Shown piece by piece: positions 23,338 to 32,963 of a stretch of 64,000 nt of DNA; the stretch's first letter is position 1; the number at the start of each line of letters is the position of its first letter. The stretch is from Carettochelys insculpta (Eukaryota; Chordata; Testudines; Carettochelyidae), in assembly GCF_033958435.1 (NCBI RefSeq), contig NC_134142.1, positions 102,061,001-102,125,000 on the forward strand, written 5' to 3'. Below the pieces are notes generated by a model that had not been told where the DNA came from, made no database searches, and saw only the letters and a list, made by a program, of their open reading frames with translations. The translations under genes were made by a program, and so were the position numbers.

Positions 23338-23512
23338 AACTTATACTAAAGAGCTAAAAATTCCCTATGTGCGATTGGAACGCCTAAAAATATGTGCCTC
23401 AGAATCTGGGGAGCTTCCAGTGTTCAAACTGCAGCCACAGAAGGGAGGCCAAGATGAGACTTTCCTTCTGATAATTGAATGTGGTACCCAGTCTTCAAGT
23501 ATGGCTATAAAA
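23338..23512 (+). CDS. TRIM66: TRIM66 coding exon with HP1-binding PxVxL box
   Basis: The exon is 175 nt: one base completes the split Arg codon, then 58 codons follow to the GTGAGT donor at 23513. It encodes RTYTKELKIPYVRLERLKI and continues to IIECGTQSSSMAIK. The PYVRL pentapeptide (residues 248-252 of the fragment, 23363-23377) fits PxVxL, the motif by which TIF1 proteins bind the HP1 chromoshadow domain. The downstream SGELPVFKLQPQ and EETF-like LLIIECG segments parallel the conserved stretch after the HP1 box in TRIM24 and TRIM28. This places the gene in the TIF1 group and suggests recruitment to heterochromatin. Confidence 0.88.
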
Positions 23513-24008
23513 GTGAGTTTGTGTGATTGGTTGCTTGCTTGCTTTATCTCTCTTTCCCGTAGCATACAAGATCACTGACTTTTTATTGGGCTTCTTGTGA
23601 TGCTCTGAGCTACTCTGCTGATGGATTTCACCATTGTAAGGTATTCTAGATACTTTGGCAATGAGCAGTAGTATAAAACTTTAGAGTAATAGATACTGCA
23701 GTACCTGTTACTGTGTTAGCAGAATATCCCCTGCTACCCAATTACTTCCCTTTCAGGAATAATTAGGATGAGCTTTGACACCAAAGCAGTGGTTGCATAT
23801 TTGTGCTGTAACTGGCTACACTGATCGCTCCTTCATACAGGGTGAACCGCTTCAAAACAAATTTCAACCATTTAGACTGTTGCTTTTGAACTGAGGTAGT
23901 ATTATTAGCAGTATGCAGTAAAGAACCTTCTTCCTCCTCAACATAGCTTTGGGCCTGAACTTACTCCCATTGAAGTCAATGGAGATTTGGCATTGATGTA
24001 GATGATGA

Positions 24009-24038
24009 TGCTAATAATAATAATAATAATAATAATAA
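24009..24038. repeat. (AAT)n microsatellite
   Basis: About nine AAT/TAA units are uninterrupted. Confidence 0.9.
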
Positions 24039-24044
24039 CAACAC

Positions 24045-24225
24045 CTTCCAGTTCTTAGTACTTTTCAGCATTAACGATCCAACCACTTGACAGTAGAGGT
24101 CAGAGTCACTATCCCGGTTTTGCAAATAGAGAAGGTGAGGCCAGGAAGGGGAAGTGACTTCTCCAAGATCACCTAAGATGTCAGTAGCAGAGTCTGGAGT
24201 CTCAGTCCAGTGCTGTATCCAGCAG
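24045..24225 (-). repeat. MIR-like SINE, reverse orientation
   Basis: The + strand reads the complement of the MIR core: TTTTGCAAATAGAGAAGGTGAGGC, then GAAGTGACTTCTCCAAGATCACC, then GTCAGTAGCAGAGTCTGGAG. Confidence 0.75.
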
Positions 24226-24314
24226 AGTCCACTTCAGAGAAGCCTCTGTTACTGTTCGGACATCAAATGTGAAAAAAGATGATTTTGTTATTCTGGATTT
24301 CTCTTTCTTTCAAG

Positions 24315-24622
24315 GTCAATCATGATAGTCTGCCTGAAGGACGGATTCCCACATATGAAGACTCTGAAGATAAGAAGGTCTCCATTAGCCACCCATCAGG
24401 ACAGGCACCATCTACTTTTGTAGATATCCCTCCTGTTGATCACAGCCTTAGCAATGGCATCCCCAGCATGAAAAAATCTCTGCTAGCTCCGGAAACCAAT
24501 CCAATTGAGAATGAGGATTTCTGTGCTGTTTGTCTGAATGGAGGAGAACTGTTGTGTTGTGATCACTGCCCCAAAGTGTTCCATCTCTCTTGCCATGTTC
24601 CAGCTCTGCTCAGCTTCCCAGT
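24315..24622 (+). CDS. TRIM66: TRIM66 coding exon with most of the PHD finger
   Basis: The exon is 308 nt, from AG at 24313-24314 to a GTGAGT donor at 24623, ending two bases into a codon. It encodes residues 298-399. The first two thirds are linker ([20 protein letters not shown] onward). The PHD finger begins at [20 protein letters not shown] and continues [17 protein letters not shown]; the Cys-rich ligands C367, C370, the CC pair at 378/379, C382, H387 and C390 are all present. PHD fingers of TIF1 proteins read the unmodified histone H3 tail together with the bromodomain. [32 protein letters not shown] is closest, from memory, to TRIM66 rather than TRIM24 or TRIM33, which have DWCAVCQ and CCEKC. 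Confidence 0.95.
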
Positions 24623-25034
24623 GTGAGTACACAGAACACTTCCCTAATTTGGTCTCTGAATCTGCCTGAGGGGCATATATGTCAGTGTTACAAGAGCGTT
24701 CACTTTTTCTCTCTTTCTGTGTATATTGCCTTTTTTGGTCATTTTACTAAAGGCAGGAACATTTTCCCACACTCATATACCAAGAGAAAGATTAATTATT
24801 AACAATATCTATTTTCAATCAAGTGTGATCTCCTCCAGCAGTCAGCCAGTACAATAATGGAGAGGCAGACTTGAATTTTGTAAATAAAACTCTAATGAGT
24901 TGGGACAAACTAAATCTCTGGATTTTCTATCAAGTGCATGGTAAAGTTCAGATTATCTCTTGTTTGGAGTAGAAACAGGCCCATCTGCAGGAATTTCTGG
25001 GGTGCATGTGCATTTTGGTAACTCTTACTATTTT

Positions 25035-25217
25035 GACTAACAGATATTTTGGAGCATAACCTCTCATGGGCAAAGACCCGCTTTGTCAGATGCATCTGAC
25101 AAAGTGGGTCTGTGCCCACGAAAGCTTGTGCTCCAAAGTATCTCTTAGTCTACAAGGTGCCACAGGACTTCTTGTTGTTTTCGAAGATACAGACTAACAC
25201 AGCTGCCTCTCTCATAC
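25035..25217 (+). repeat. Interspersed repeat with long internal palindrome
   Basis: It begins near GGAGCATAACCTCTC (25051) and includes a fold-back to GTGCTCC (25131), with a nearly perfect 36-bp core (25075-25110) centred on CAGATGCATCTG. It then carries AAGGTGCCACAGGACTTCTTG and ACAGACTAACACAGCTGCC. Same family as 21717. Confidence 0.8.
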
Positions 25218-26816
25218 TTATTACTATTTTGTAACTGTACTACAGTACTACTATTTTTGTGGACCACCAGGCCCTTCTTTTCTACCGCCCTCACCCTTGG
25301 CTCTCCAGCAGGCCCTGCTCAGTCTGGAATGAGGAGGATTACCTGGGGCAGGGGAGAGTGGCAGACAGTAGCAGCAGCTGCAGGGGATTGCCGTTCGGCA
25401 GTCTCTCTCCCCTGTGCCCAGCACTCACCATGCAGTGCTCTGCCTCAGCCTCCCAGCCTGCTGATTCCCACTTCTCTGTGGGCAGCTGGGAAGCCTCCAG
25501 CCACTCAGTGGGGCTCAGCTAGCTGGGAGGCAGCAGCAAAATGCTGCACAGTGAGTGTGGGTAGGAGGAAGGCTGCGTGGAGTCAATCACTTGTGGCTGC
25601 TACAGCCTGCCCATCCCCTGCCCTCATGATCTTGGTAATCTGACCAGGCTGGTTGGGGAGGGGGCCTGAGAAAACAGTGCAAGTCCCAGGAAAATCAGCG
25701 AGTTTCATTTTGTAGAGTTTCCTCCTCCTTTCCTGAGGGTGGGGTGGGACCACCCACCCATACACAAAGAAGCAGACAACTTGGCTCTCTAAATGAAGTC
25801 TGATGCCAAATCTATGACTTTTAAGACATTTGTGGAAGACTGGGGCTTTTGTACAGTGAGCCAGTGCTTTCGCACTACCTTCTGGGTCCTCCTCATATCT
25901 CTCAACCTTAACAACCTGCCAACATCTATAAACCTTAGTTCCATGAGGCTGGATTTCAGAAGTAAGTTATCTACAACAGGAAAAGTCAGAGGACACCATA
26001 TTTGTTGGCGTTCAGGTAAATTGGCATCTAAAATGATGGAAATCCCTTGAAGAGTGGGGTATTGATTTCAGGGGTGTGGTCAATTTCTCTCCTCACAAGG
26101 CAGCAAGATTTTATTTAGTTGGTTTTGCTAGTAGTAGCTAAACTGTTACCCCATAGTTTCAAAATATTGTGTAAAGTAAACTTTCCCTGTAATATAAATG
26201 TGCTTGGCAGCTTGAGAGTCATCCATGTTGCAGTCATTTACTCCCTAAATGTAGTTAGTTCTTTTTCAGGAGTGGGAGGGGAGGCAGTGCTGTTTGCCTG
26301 TCCTGATAACTTTTCTTAATTAGATATTTAGGCCTAGATCCTACAAAAGTTGCATCTGTCAGAGTTCCATGGAAAGCAGTGGAACTCTTGCAGAGGATCT
26401 GCCAGTCTGGACCCCTTACATCGATGCTGAGGGGGCCATTTATTCCAAGGAACACCCATTAAGATAACTTTGAATTCTTTGCCCATTGATGTAGCTGGGT
26501 GTTGAACCAATTCTTTTTCAACAGTTAGTGACGAATTACTGTAGCTGGGCAAGTACCTCTTTGCATAAATCCTTTCTGTATTTTGAATAACTGACTCTGT
26601 AATCGGTAGGAGCCCTGAACCAGTCTGCCCCTTGTCCAAGTCAGTACAAACTTGTCTGTACTTATCAGAAGATTGACATCATGGCATTTGATCTTCCAGA
26701 GTTTGATTTTGCACATCCAGTGAAGACTCAGCAAAATAGATCTCTCTGGGCTTGGCCATCAGCCCTGTACCTCATGATACTGTGTGGAGTAAGGGATATT
26801 TATTGTGAAACTATAG

Positions 26817-26937
26817 AGGCTCGGTCTTCACTAGGGAAGGAAGTCAGTTCCAATATGTCAATTCCAGCTACGCAAATGCTGTAGCTAGAACTGTGCATCT
26901 GAAATTGACTTGTTTCCCTAGTATTGACTTACCCTAA
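26817..26937. mobile_element. Small fold-back MITE, about 120 bp
   Basis: Arms TTCACTAGGGAAGGAAGTCA and TGACTTGTTTCCCTAGTATT are inverted copies, and an inner CCAGCTACGCAAATG pairs with CTGTAGCTAG-type sequence. No coding content. Confidence 0.65.
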
Positions 26938-27304
26938 GAATCGAACGAAGAAACCTCTGATACATAAAGCATTTATTTATTCTGTTGTTGACATGTATTT
27001 TAGTTTTTTAAAAAGCTACACTGGAAACCATCTAGCTGTGCACTCATTGGAACATACTGATACATGTTCTTATTACAGTTTTCCTCCTCCTTTCTGCCTC
27101 TATTCCCTCTTGTTGCCACAGTGAATAAATACAAGCATTTTGGTTAAATTAGATAGTAATCTTTGGGCGGGAGACTGATCAGAGCCTCTTTTAGTGCAAA
27201 TAGTAGACAACAATAGAGAAGATGAGTGTTTCTCGAAGCTTTCTGTTAGGTATCAATTGTCATTTCAATTCCAGGCTGTGAAATTTTGCTGTCTTGTGTT
27301 GCAG

Positions 27305-27437
27305 GGGAGAATGGGTATGTACTCTCTGCCGTAACCTGTTGAAGCCAGAGGTGGAGTATGACTGTGAGAACACGCGCTACAGCCATTGTAACAAAGGAGA
27401 TAGAGCACTGCATGGCCTTGATGACATTGACCAAAAG
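27305..27437 (+). CDS. TRIM66: TRIM66 coding exon completing the PHD finger
   Basis: The exon is 133 nt, with TTGCAG acceptor (27303-27304) and GTGGGT donor at 27438. Its first base completes the split codon (Val), then it reads GEWVCTLCRNLLKPEVEYDC and on to ALHGLDDIDQK, residues 400-444. C405 and C408 are the last two zinc ligands of the C4HC3 PHD finger. The following EVEYDCEN stretch is the conserved linker into the bromodomain in TIF1 proteins. The exon ends in phase 0. Val precedes GEW where TRIM24 has Ser and human TRIM66, from memory, has Gly. Confidence 0.95.
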
Positions 27438-29311
27438 GTGGGTACAAATATATGCCAGTCAATCTAGAAAAGTGTGTGTGATTTTTTTTCTCTAGCACAG
27501 TACTTTGCCTGAGCAGTGCAGATTCTTGAGCATTTTGTGATTTCCCATGGCTGTTATTTGAAATGTTCAGAATGGAGTCAATAAAAGGAAAATGCCAGGT
27601 AAATATTTGAAGATAAGTATCCTTGCTTTGTAAAGCTTTGTTTTAATTTTGTGATGAATGTTGTACTGCAGGAAAGTGCAGATTAGAAAATTCATTCCTT
27701 TCTCCGTACCTCAGAGAAAGCACAGACAGCAAATACCCCCTGACAGTCTGTCCTAACCCTCTGCTCTCAGGATCCCCCATAGGTGGGAGGTAGCTCAGAC
27801 ATGACATCCATTCAGATCCCTGCTCAGGCCACTTGTGATGGCATTTTTGTGATGCAGATATTTTTTGCTACCAGTTAGACTGAAATCACCAGCTCACTTC
27901 ATGTAGGTCACTGATTGATATTTAGCTGGTGGTAGTGATGTTTAGTCACTACCAACTCCAGACAACATGGGAACTATGGCCTCTTCATCCCTGCTGCCAC
28001 TATTCTCAATTATTAAGTCCCCCATGAAATATAACACTGTTCTGAAAGCCTGCACAGCTCGTCTACTCAGCATCTAGCACCATAACCAAGAGTCCCAGAT
28101 ACAAGGTGGAGGTTGTGTATCTCAGTGTTTTCTGAACTTTTTGTTCAGATCTTTTTGATTTGAACAGTAAAGTTTCTGTAGGGAATAGGAATTGAAAGAT
28201 TCCCCTTGGCTGGTTACTGGGCAAAGAAAAGTGGAATGTAACGGAGAACACTTGCTGGCACCAGCTGAAGAAAGAAAGAATAATAGAAATATTTCTCAAG
28301 TTACCACAAATTTTGTGCTTTTTTTATACTGTATTACTAACCATCTTATGCATTTATAGTAACATGGAATGTTAGGCCAACTATTGCCAGGGATTTGTGT
28401 TGATTGCCTGCTGTTAATTGGTCCTTGGTGGCGAGTTTTCTAACGAAAAAGATCTCTTTTAATTGTAGTTGTGCTTGGTTGCATTGGGAAACGAGTTGTA
28501 ATGGGGATTAGACAAAATAGGAAGCAGCAAAGAGTTTATCTTTTGCAAAATTCAAAGTATCAAATGATTTGATGTGCTTGTTAAATTCTTTATGCTTAAC
28601 GAAAGAAGTTTAAGAAATTAATATCAACTAGCAGGCATCCAAAGTTAAATTTTCAAAGGACCTTTGAAAATAAAAATGAAATGAGTACGTGTACCCATTT
28701 GTGCACACAAACATTCTGTTAGTGCACACTGAACAATTGTTATGTGGAAGTGCTTGTCTGAATTCACAAATGTAGCCCTTTGTATGCTCAGGTGGGTGCA
28801 AATGCAAAAAAGAGACTAAAAGAGGCCACATCTTCAGAGGCCTCTTGAAAATTTGGTGGCTATTATGCCATGTTATGTACATATGATATCTCCCTGTAAA
28901 TGACAGCAGGTGCCTCTGTTACTGAAATATTCTCAGTTAAACAGTTTCCATTACTGCTACTCTTCTTTTAAGCAGTAACTGAAAGAACTATGAATGTGGA
29001 AGGAGCGAGTGCAGAAACAGCGTGTGTGGTTTTGTTTTTTTTTTTTGTTTTTTTTTTTTCTGTTTTTTGAGTCTGTCATGCAAAATAGTATGGGTCTTAA
29101 AAGAAACAGAAGTAAAGTAGTGTTATCATCCTCAGAGTGTGTGGCAGTAAAGCTGATTATACTAGGATGAGGTGACATGCCTCCAAAGTTACAAACAGGG
29201 TGCATGGCTCTGGAGCAACTATCAATAGTCTCAGCATTGATTTAGTTGTGGGTACTGCAAAACTCACCTGACACTGCTTAGAAAACTGTATTCTAATTTT
29301 GGATTTTACAG
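27438..29311 (+). other. TRIM66: TRIM66 intron
   Basis: AT-rich with a T homopolymer tract at about 29034-29060. No repeat family or gene is recognised. Confidence 0.6.
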
Positions 29312-29386
29312 AAGTGTGAAAAGTTGGTGCTTTCCCTGTTCTGCAGTAGCCTGAGCCTACCATTCCATGAGCCTGTCAGTCCACTG
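29312..29386 (+). CDS. TRIM66: TRIM66 coding exon, start of bromodomain
   Basis: The exon is 75 nt, phase 0 at both ends, with TTTTACAG acceptor and GTAAGT donor at 29387. It encodes KCEKLVLSLFCSSLSLPFHE and PVSPL, residues 445-469. This is helix Z of the bromodomain and the start of the ZA loop. The KCEKLVLSL and LPFHEPVSPL strings match TRIM66 more closely than TRIM24 (KCERLLLFLYC) or TRIM33. Confidence 0.95.
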
Positions 29387-29875
29387 GTAAGTGCAACATA
29401 CACAGAGCACTAAGAGGCAATCCAAAGAAAAATCAGCTTCTACTCACAACTCTCTACTTGTGTTCTTAAAGGATAGATGCTGACATGCCTACTAAACAGT
29501 GGAGTCACCTACTGTTAGGTGTTTCTTCTGGTGCAGGGCCTTTCAGGTGCCATGTCAGAAATCGAAATGGCATTGGCCTCTACCACATGCCAGCAAATTT
29601 TCTAATAGCATGTTGAACGTTTAGTGTAAAATGTTTACAAGATGCCAGGTTGGTGTGAAGTGTCAAGCTAAGTTAGGACTATTGACTAACTGGGCTCTCA
29701 TTTGCCCTCTTCTGCTTCACCTGCCCCATGGGCGCTCCTGCCTGGGAGGGAGCTTGGAACTGAGGAGCTTGTTCCGCCCTGCCCAGCACAAGGAGTGAAA
29801 GGGTCCTCCACTTGCTGTGGCGCAATAACCTCTAAACTCTAATCTGCTTCTGCTTACTGAATATGTAGAAAATGC

Positions 29876-30006
29876 AAGATGGCCCAGTGGTGCAGCGGCA
29901 GTGTATCCTGCTGTCAGAAGACTAGCCTTGGAAGGGTCAGATTTTTACTAGTAAATGCCAGTAAACATTGATTTCAGAAAAAAACAAAAACAAAAAACAA
30001 AAACAG
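29876..30006 (+). repeat. Possible tRNA-derived SINE
   Basis: GATGGCCCAGTGGTGCAGCG includes a Pol III A-box-like TGGCCCAGTGG. A degenerate B-box-like GGGTCAGATTT follows near 29935, and an A-rich (CAAAAA)-type tail lies at 29977-30006. The cloverleaf does not close, so it is not a tRNA gene. Flanking duplications are unclear. Confidence 0.35.
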
Positions 30007-30544
30007 TGAAAAATATTTCCATGTATTGTAATAACAATATAAAGTTAGGGAAAGTTAAAAAAAATGCAGCTTGAGAACATATTACCATTTGAGTTCAGGA
30101 TATTTGCTTTGTATATTTGACATGTGATTTGACCATTTGTGTTTTAATGAATATACAGCTTTAACTTTTTGAATTTCTATTTCATTGTCATTAAATAATT
30201 ATTGTCTGTCTGACCCTCCATCCTGTAATTTCCAAAAACTGTGAAAATTTGAATAGATTGAAATAGAAAAACTGCTTAGAACCCATAATTTTACACAACT
30301 GTAAAAAGTTAAATTGATAAAAAGAAACCCTTAAAACAAACATTGATATCTGCCAAAATTAAATACAGCAGTCAAATTCTGCTAAGCCTGCCTAAGCGAT
30401 GTGCAGTCTGGAATAACTGGATGCATGATGGAGTTTATACCATTTTCTGGTGTCTGTCTCTTAGGATAGTCATTGCTTGTTGATCTATGCACCATATTGT
30501 CTGTCCAGTACTTACTAGGTACGTTGAGGAGAACACTGTGGTAA

Positions 30545-30720
30545 ATATAAGAACATAAGAATGGCCATACTGGGTCAGACCAAAGGTCCATCTAGCCCAG
30601 TATCCTATCTTCTGACAATGGCCAATGCTAGATGCCCCAGAGGGAGCAAACAGATCAGATAGTCATTGTGTGATTCCTCTCCTGTCATCCATTTCCAGCC
30701 TCTGACAAACAGATATTGTC
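30545..30720 (+). repeat. LINE-type interspersed repeat fragment
   Basis: It reads AAGAACATAAGAATGGCCATACTGGG-type sequence, then GGTCCATCTAGCCCAGTATCC and GGCCAATGCTAGATGCC. This is a common sauropsid CR1/L3-like 3' region. A second, shorter copy lies at 31128-31290. Confidence 0.65.
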
Positions 30721-31127
30721 TCCATGATCATCATACTGGACCCCAGCATGAAGCAGTTTGGAGGAGAAAATTAGAGAAAAGCAGCATGAATTAATAGCTT
30801 GTATAGTAATATGATATAAGAAAAAATTGCAACTCAAAGCAAATCACCAAGAGCTTGTGGAACTCATTACCAGCAAGCAAGTTGTTTCTTGAAAGATTAA
30901 ATGACGGGGGGGGAGACAGAAAAAGATCCTAATATCTGATGTCCACTGAAGAAGCTGAGCTTGGCATCAGAAAAGTTCTGTGGTGACACAATTGATAGCG
31001 GCTACTGGGTGGACATTAACAATGGTGCTTTGGGTTAAAGGCAGTATAAGAATGTCAGTGCATTATGGCATAACCCATAGGTTGCTCCTGTTTAAAGGGT
31101 CCTGATGATTTTATGATATATATTTGT

Positions 31128-31290
31128 TAAGAACCTAAGAATGAGCATGCTGGGTCAGATGACCTAGCCCAGTAGGTGCCACAGGACTTCTTGTTGTTTT
31201 TGAAGATACATACTAACTTGGCTACCTCTCTGATACATATAGCTCAGTAGCCTGTATCCAGCAGTGGCCACTGTCAAATGCTTTTCTAAA
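31128..31290 (+). repeat. LINE-type fragment interrupted by another repeat
   Basis: AAGAACCTAAGAATGAGCAT and CTGGGTCAG align with 30548 onward, then the copy is broken and resumes AGTAGCCTGTATCCAGCAGTGGCC. The insert (about 31172-31230) carries GGTGCCACAGGACTTCTTG and is flanked by TAGCCCAGTA (left) and TAGCTCAGTA (right), a likely target duplication. Confidence 0.65.
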
Positions 31291-31638
31291 CTGTCAAGTG
31301 ACATTGTCTCAGAACATTATTATTAAGGCTGGCTGGGGGACAGTGTTACAATATATTATTATCAGTATTATGCATATTACTATAGCCATGAGGATTAAAT
31401 GACAAGAGGCACATCCTGTTGTAATGGGAGTGGAACTCTAGAGACTGGAAACAGCAGAACAGTCACCACAATCGAGTGTTTTGAAGATCAGTCTTGCAAG
31501 CAGCTATGTGTTTAATCCAGCCTCATATTTGTTAACTGAGGAGTGAGGGAAGATAATCTTCAAGTGTTGGAGTGAGATTCTTCCCACTGTGACAGAGGTT
31601 ATGCCGAATAATGTCTCTGATTTTTTCTTTCATCACAG

Positions 31639-31791
31639 GCTCGTCACTATTACCAGATCATCAAAAGGCCCATGGACCTGTCAGTCATGCGGCAAAAACT
31701 CCAAAAGAAGGACAAATCACATTATTCTTCACCAGAGGAGCTGGTCACTGATGTGCGTCTAATGTTCTGGAACTGCGCAAAATTCAATTAT
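31639..31791 (+). CDS. TRIM66: TRIM66 coding exon, central bromodomain
   Basis: The exon is 153 nt, phase 0 at both ends, with TTTCATCACAG acceptor and GTAAGT donor at 31792. It encodes [20 protein letters not shown] to FWNCAKFNY, residues 470-520. It contains the [13 protein letters not shown]-loop signature, helix A, and the NCAKFN motif whose last Asn (residue 519) is the conserved acetyl-lysine-binding position. The Asn is intact, so the reader pocket looks functional by sequence. [10 protein letters not shown] is characteristic of TRIM66. Confidence 0.96.
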
Positions 31792-32392
31792 GTAAGTATC
31801 TGGAATTCTAAAACCAGCACACAGCATCATTAGTTTGTGAAACAGTAGAAACCTTGAGTCTTATCCTCTCCTTTATTACACTGGTGTAATTATTAATTCC
31901 ACTGGAGTTACACTGGCATAAAACTGGTCCAATCCAGTGGGTAATACGATTCCTTAATTCTGTAGATTTATTAACACCAGAAATATGTTTGGCAACTGGA
32001 GTTTACTGGGTATAAAAACTAAAAAAATGTCGTCAGCCACCTCCTGAGATGTGAGCTGCTGCAGTGCTACTGGATTTGTAAAGAGCCAAACATCCAACGA
32101 AGTAACTGGCAAAATTAAGGTGTGTATGTGGCCAGGGGCTAGAAGGAGGAGAGCCAACAAATTCCAGAGCACTACAGGATGCTGCTCCTGGTTACTGTAG
32201 CTCACAGCAGGTCCATTTTGTAAAGGATGCAGAAACTGTATCTCTGAATAGCAGCATCCAGATTAAATGTATGGTGCAAATGCAAAGAGACTGGGCTGGT
32301 TGTGAGAAGAGCAGAGGAGGAGGAGTAGCTGTTCTATCATAGGTGAGTTGTGGGCATGCAATGATACCGGATTGTTATTCCTTCCCTTACAG
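31792..32392 (+). other. TRIM66: TRIM66 intron containing a pseudo-copy of the terminal exon
   Basis: The intron is about 600 bp. Positions 32005-32132 are a diverged copy of the terminal exon and early 3' UTR (listed separately). Positions 31857-31945 carry a common interspersed fragment (ACTGGTGTAATTATTAATTCC). Confidence 0.7.
32005..32132 (+). pseudogene. TRIM66: Decayed duplicate of TRIM66 terminal exon and 3' UTR start
   Basis: The stretch ATAAAAACTAAAAAAATG, then TCAGCC, then ATGTGAGCTGC, then CTACTGGATTTGTAAAGAGC, CCAAACATCC, AGTAACTGGC and AATTAAGGTGTGTATGTGG parallels 32908-33041 (GAAAAAACTAAAAGACC, TCAGCC, GTGTGACCTGCC, CTCCTGGATTTGCTGAGA, CCAAACACCT, AATAACTGAC, GCTAAGGTGTGTGTGGG) in the same order and orientation. 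Similarity is best in the last 70 bp, roughly three quarters identical by eye. The coding part is shortened and no longer has the terminal-exon acceptor. The alternative is that both are copies of one unknown repeat, but the C-terminal peptide is homologous to human TRIM66. Confidence 0.6.
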
Positions 32393-32611
32393 CCAGATTC
32401 AGAGGTTGCAGAGGCAGGGCGATGCTTGGAGGTGTTCTTTGAGAGCAGGCTGAAGGACATTTTTCCAGATAAGCGTTTTCCTTTGATGCAACAAGAAGAC
32501 TCTGATTCTGAAGAGGTGGAGAGAGAGAATACCCAAATGGCCCCGAAAGGGTTCCCATGGCCATCATATGGACAGGAGTGTATTCAACCTAAAAGGAGGC
32601 GGCGCCATGCT
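32393..32611 (+). CDS. TRIM66: TRIM66 coding exon, end of bromodomain, acidic patch and NLS
   Basis: The exon is 219 nt, phase 0 at both ends, with CCCTTACAG acceptor and GTAAGA donor at 32612. It encodes residues 521-593, starting PDSEVAEAGRCLEVFFESRL (helix C of the bromodomain), then KDIFPDKRFP, an acidic QEDSDSEEVE patch, the aromatic GFPWPSYGQE and the basic KRRRRH at 587-592 (about 32591-32608), a good nuclear localisation signal. SDSEEVE and GFPWP followed by QPKRRRRH are, from memory, specific to TRIM66 among TIF1 proteins. Confidence 0.96.
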
Positions 32612-32903
32612 GTAAGAATGCAAAGGCATTTGGTTGCTAAGTGGCCACATTGCTAATTCTGTTGATGTGAAGTTTTGACAGTGATTCAGGCTGTCAGGCT
32701 TCTATGCCGTAAATGCGATCACTTCTGCAAATGTATAGCAAGGCACTCTGTTTAGAATAAAGTGTCAGTGGTAGACATGTATGAGAGAGAGTGAGTAAAA
32801 TCTCTCAAACTACTGTGCTATCTTCCAAATAGAAAATGGTGTGAAGAATTTTTAAAATGACTAAGCCCTCTTGCTATTCACTGTTTCCTTCCTTTGTATG
32901 CAG
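32612..32903 (+). other. TRIM66: TRIM66 last intron
   Basis: Short AT-rich intron between GTAAGA and CTTTGTATGCAG. No internal feature is seen. Confidence 0.8.
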
Positions 32904-32963
32904 GAAAGTGAAAAAACTAAAAGACCAACGTTTCAGCCGGCTTACAGCTTCCCTCAGGTGTGA
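32904..32963 (+). CDS. TRIM66: TRIM66 terminal coding exon with stop codon
   Basis: After the acceptor TTTGTATGCAG it reads ESEKTKRPTFQPAYSFPQV followed by TGA at 32961-32963, residues 594-612. Human TRIM66, as I recall it, ends in a related peptide finishing in SQV, supporting this as the true C-terminus. The stop is in the phase dictated by all ten upstream exons. Confidence 0.93.
   Translation, partial: ESEKTKRPTFQPAYSFPQV

Larger units (their letters stand above)
23513..24314 (+). other. TRIM66: TRIM66 intron
   Basis: It contains an (AAT)n microsatellite at 24009-24038 and a MIR-like SINE in - orientation at about 24045-24225. Nothing else is recognised. Confidence 0.7.
24623..27304 (+). 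other. TRIM66: TRIM66 intron
   Basis: It contains a palindromic interspersed repeat at 25035-25217, a GC-rich patch at 25255-25765 with no recognisable domain, and a small fold-back element at 26817-26937. Nothing else is recognised. Confidence 0.65.
29387..31638 (+). other. TRIM66: TRIM66 intron
   Basis: It contains a tRNA-like SINE candidate at 29876-30006 and CR1/L3-like fragments at 30545-30720 and 31128-31290, the latter with a nested repeat. The rest shows nothing I recognise. Confidence 0.6.

Noticed and set aside
29881..29945. tRNA gene
   Set aside because: The A-box fits but acceptor and T arms do not pair and the B-box is degenerate.
32348..32656. Continuous 102-codon frame treated as one gene
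   Set aside because: It is a TRIM66 exon plus intron read-through at both ends; true splice sites are at 32393 and 32611.
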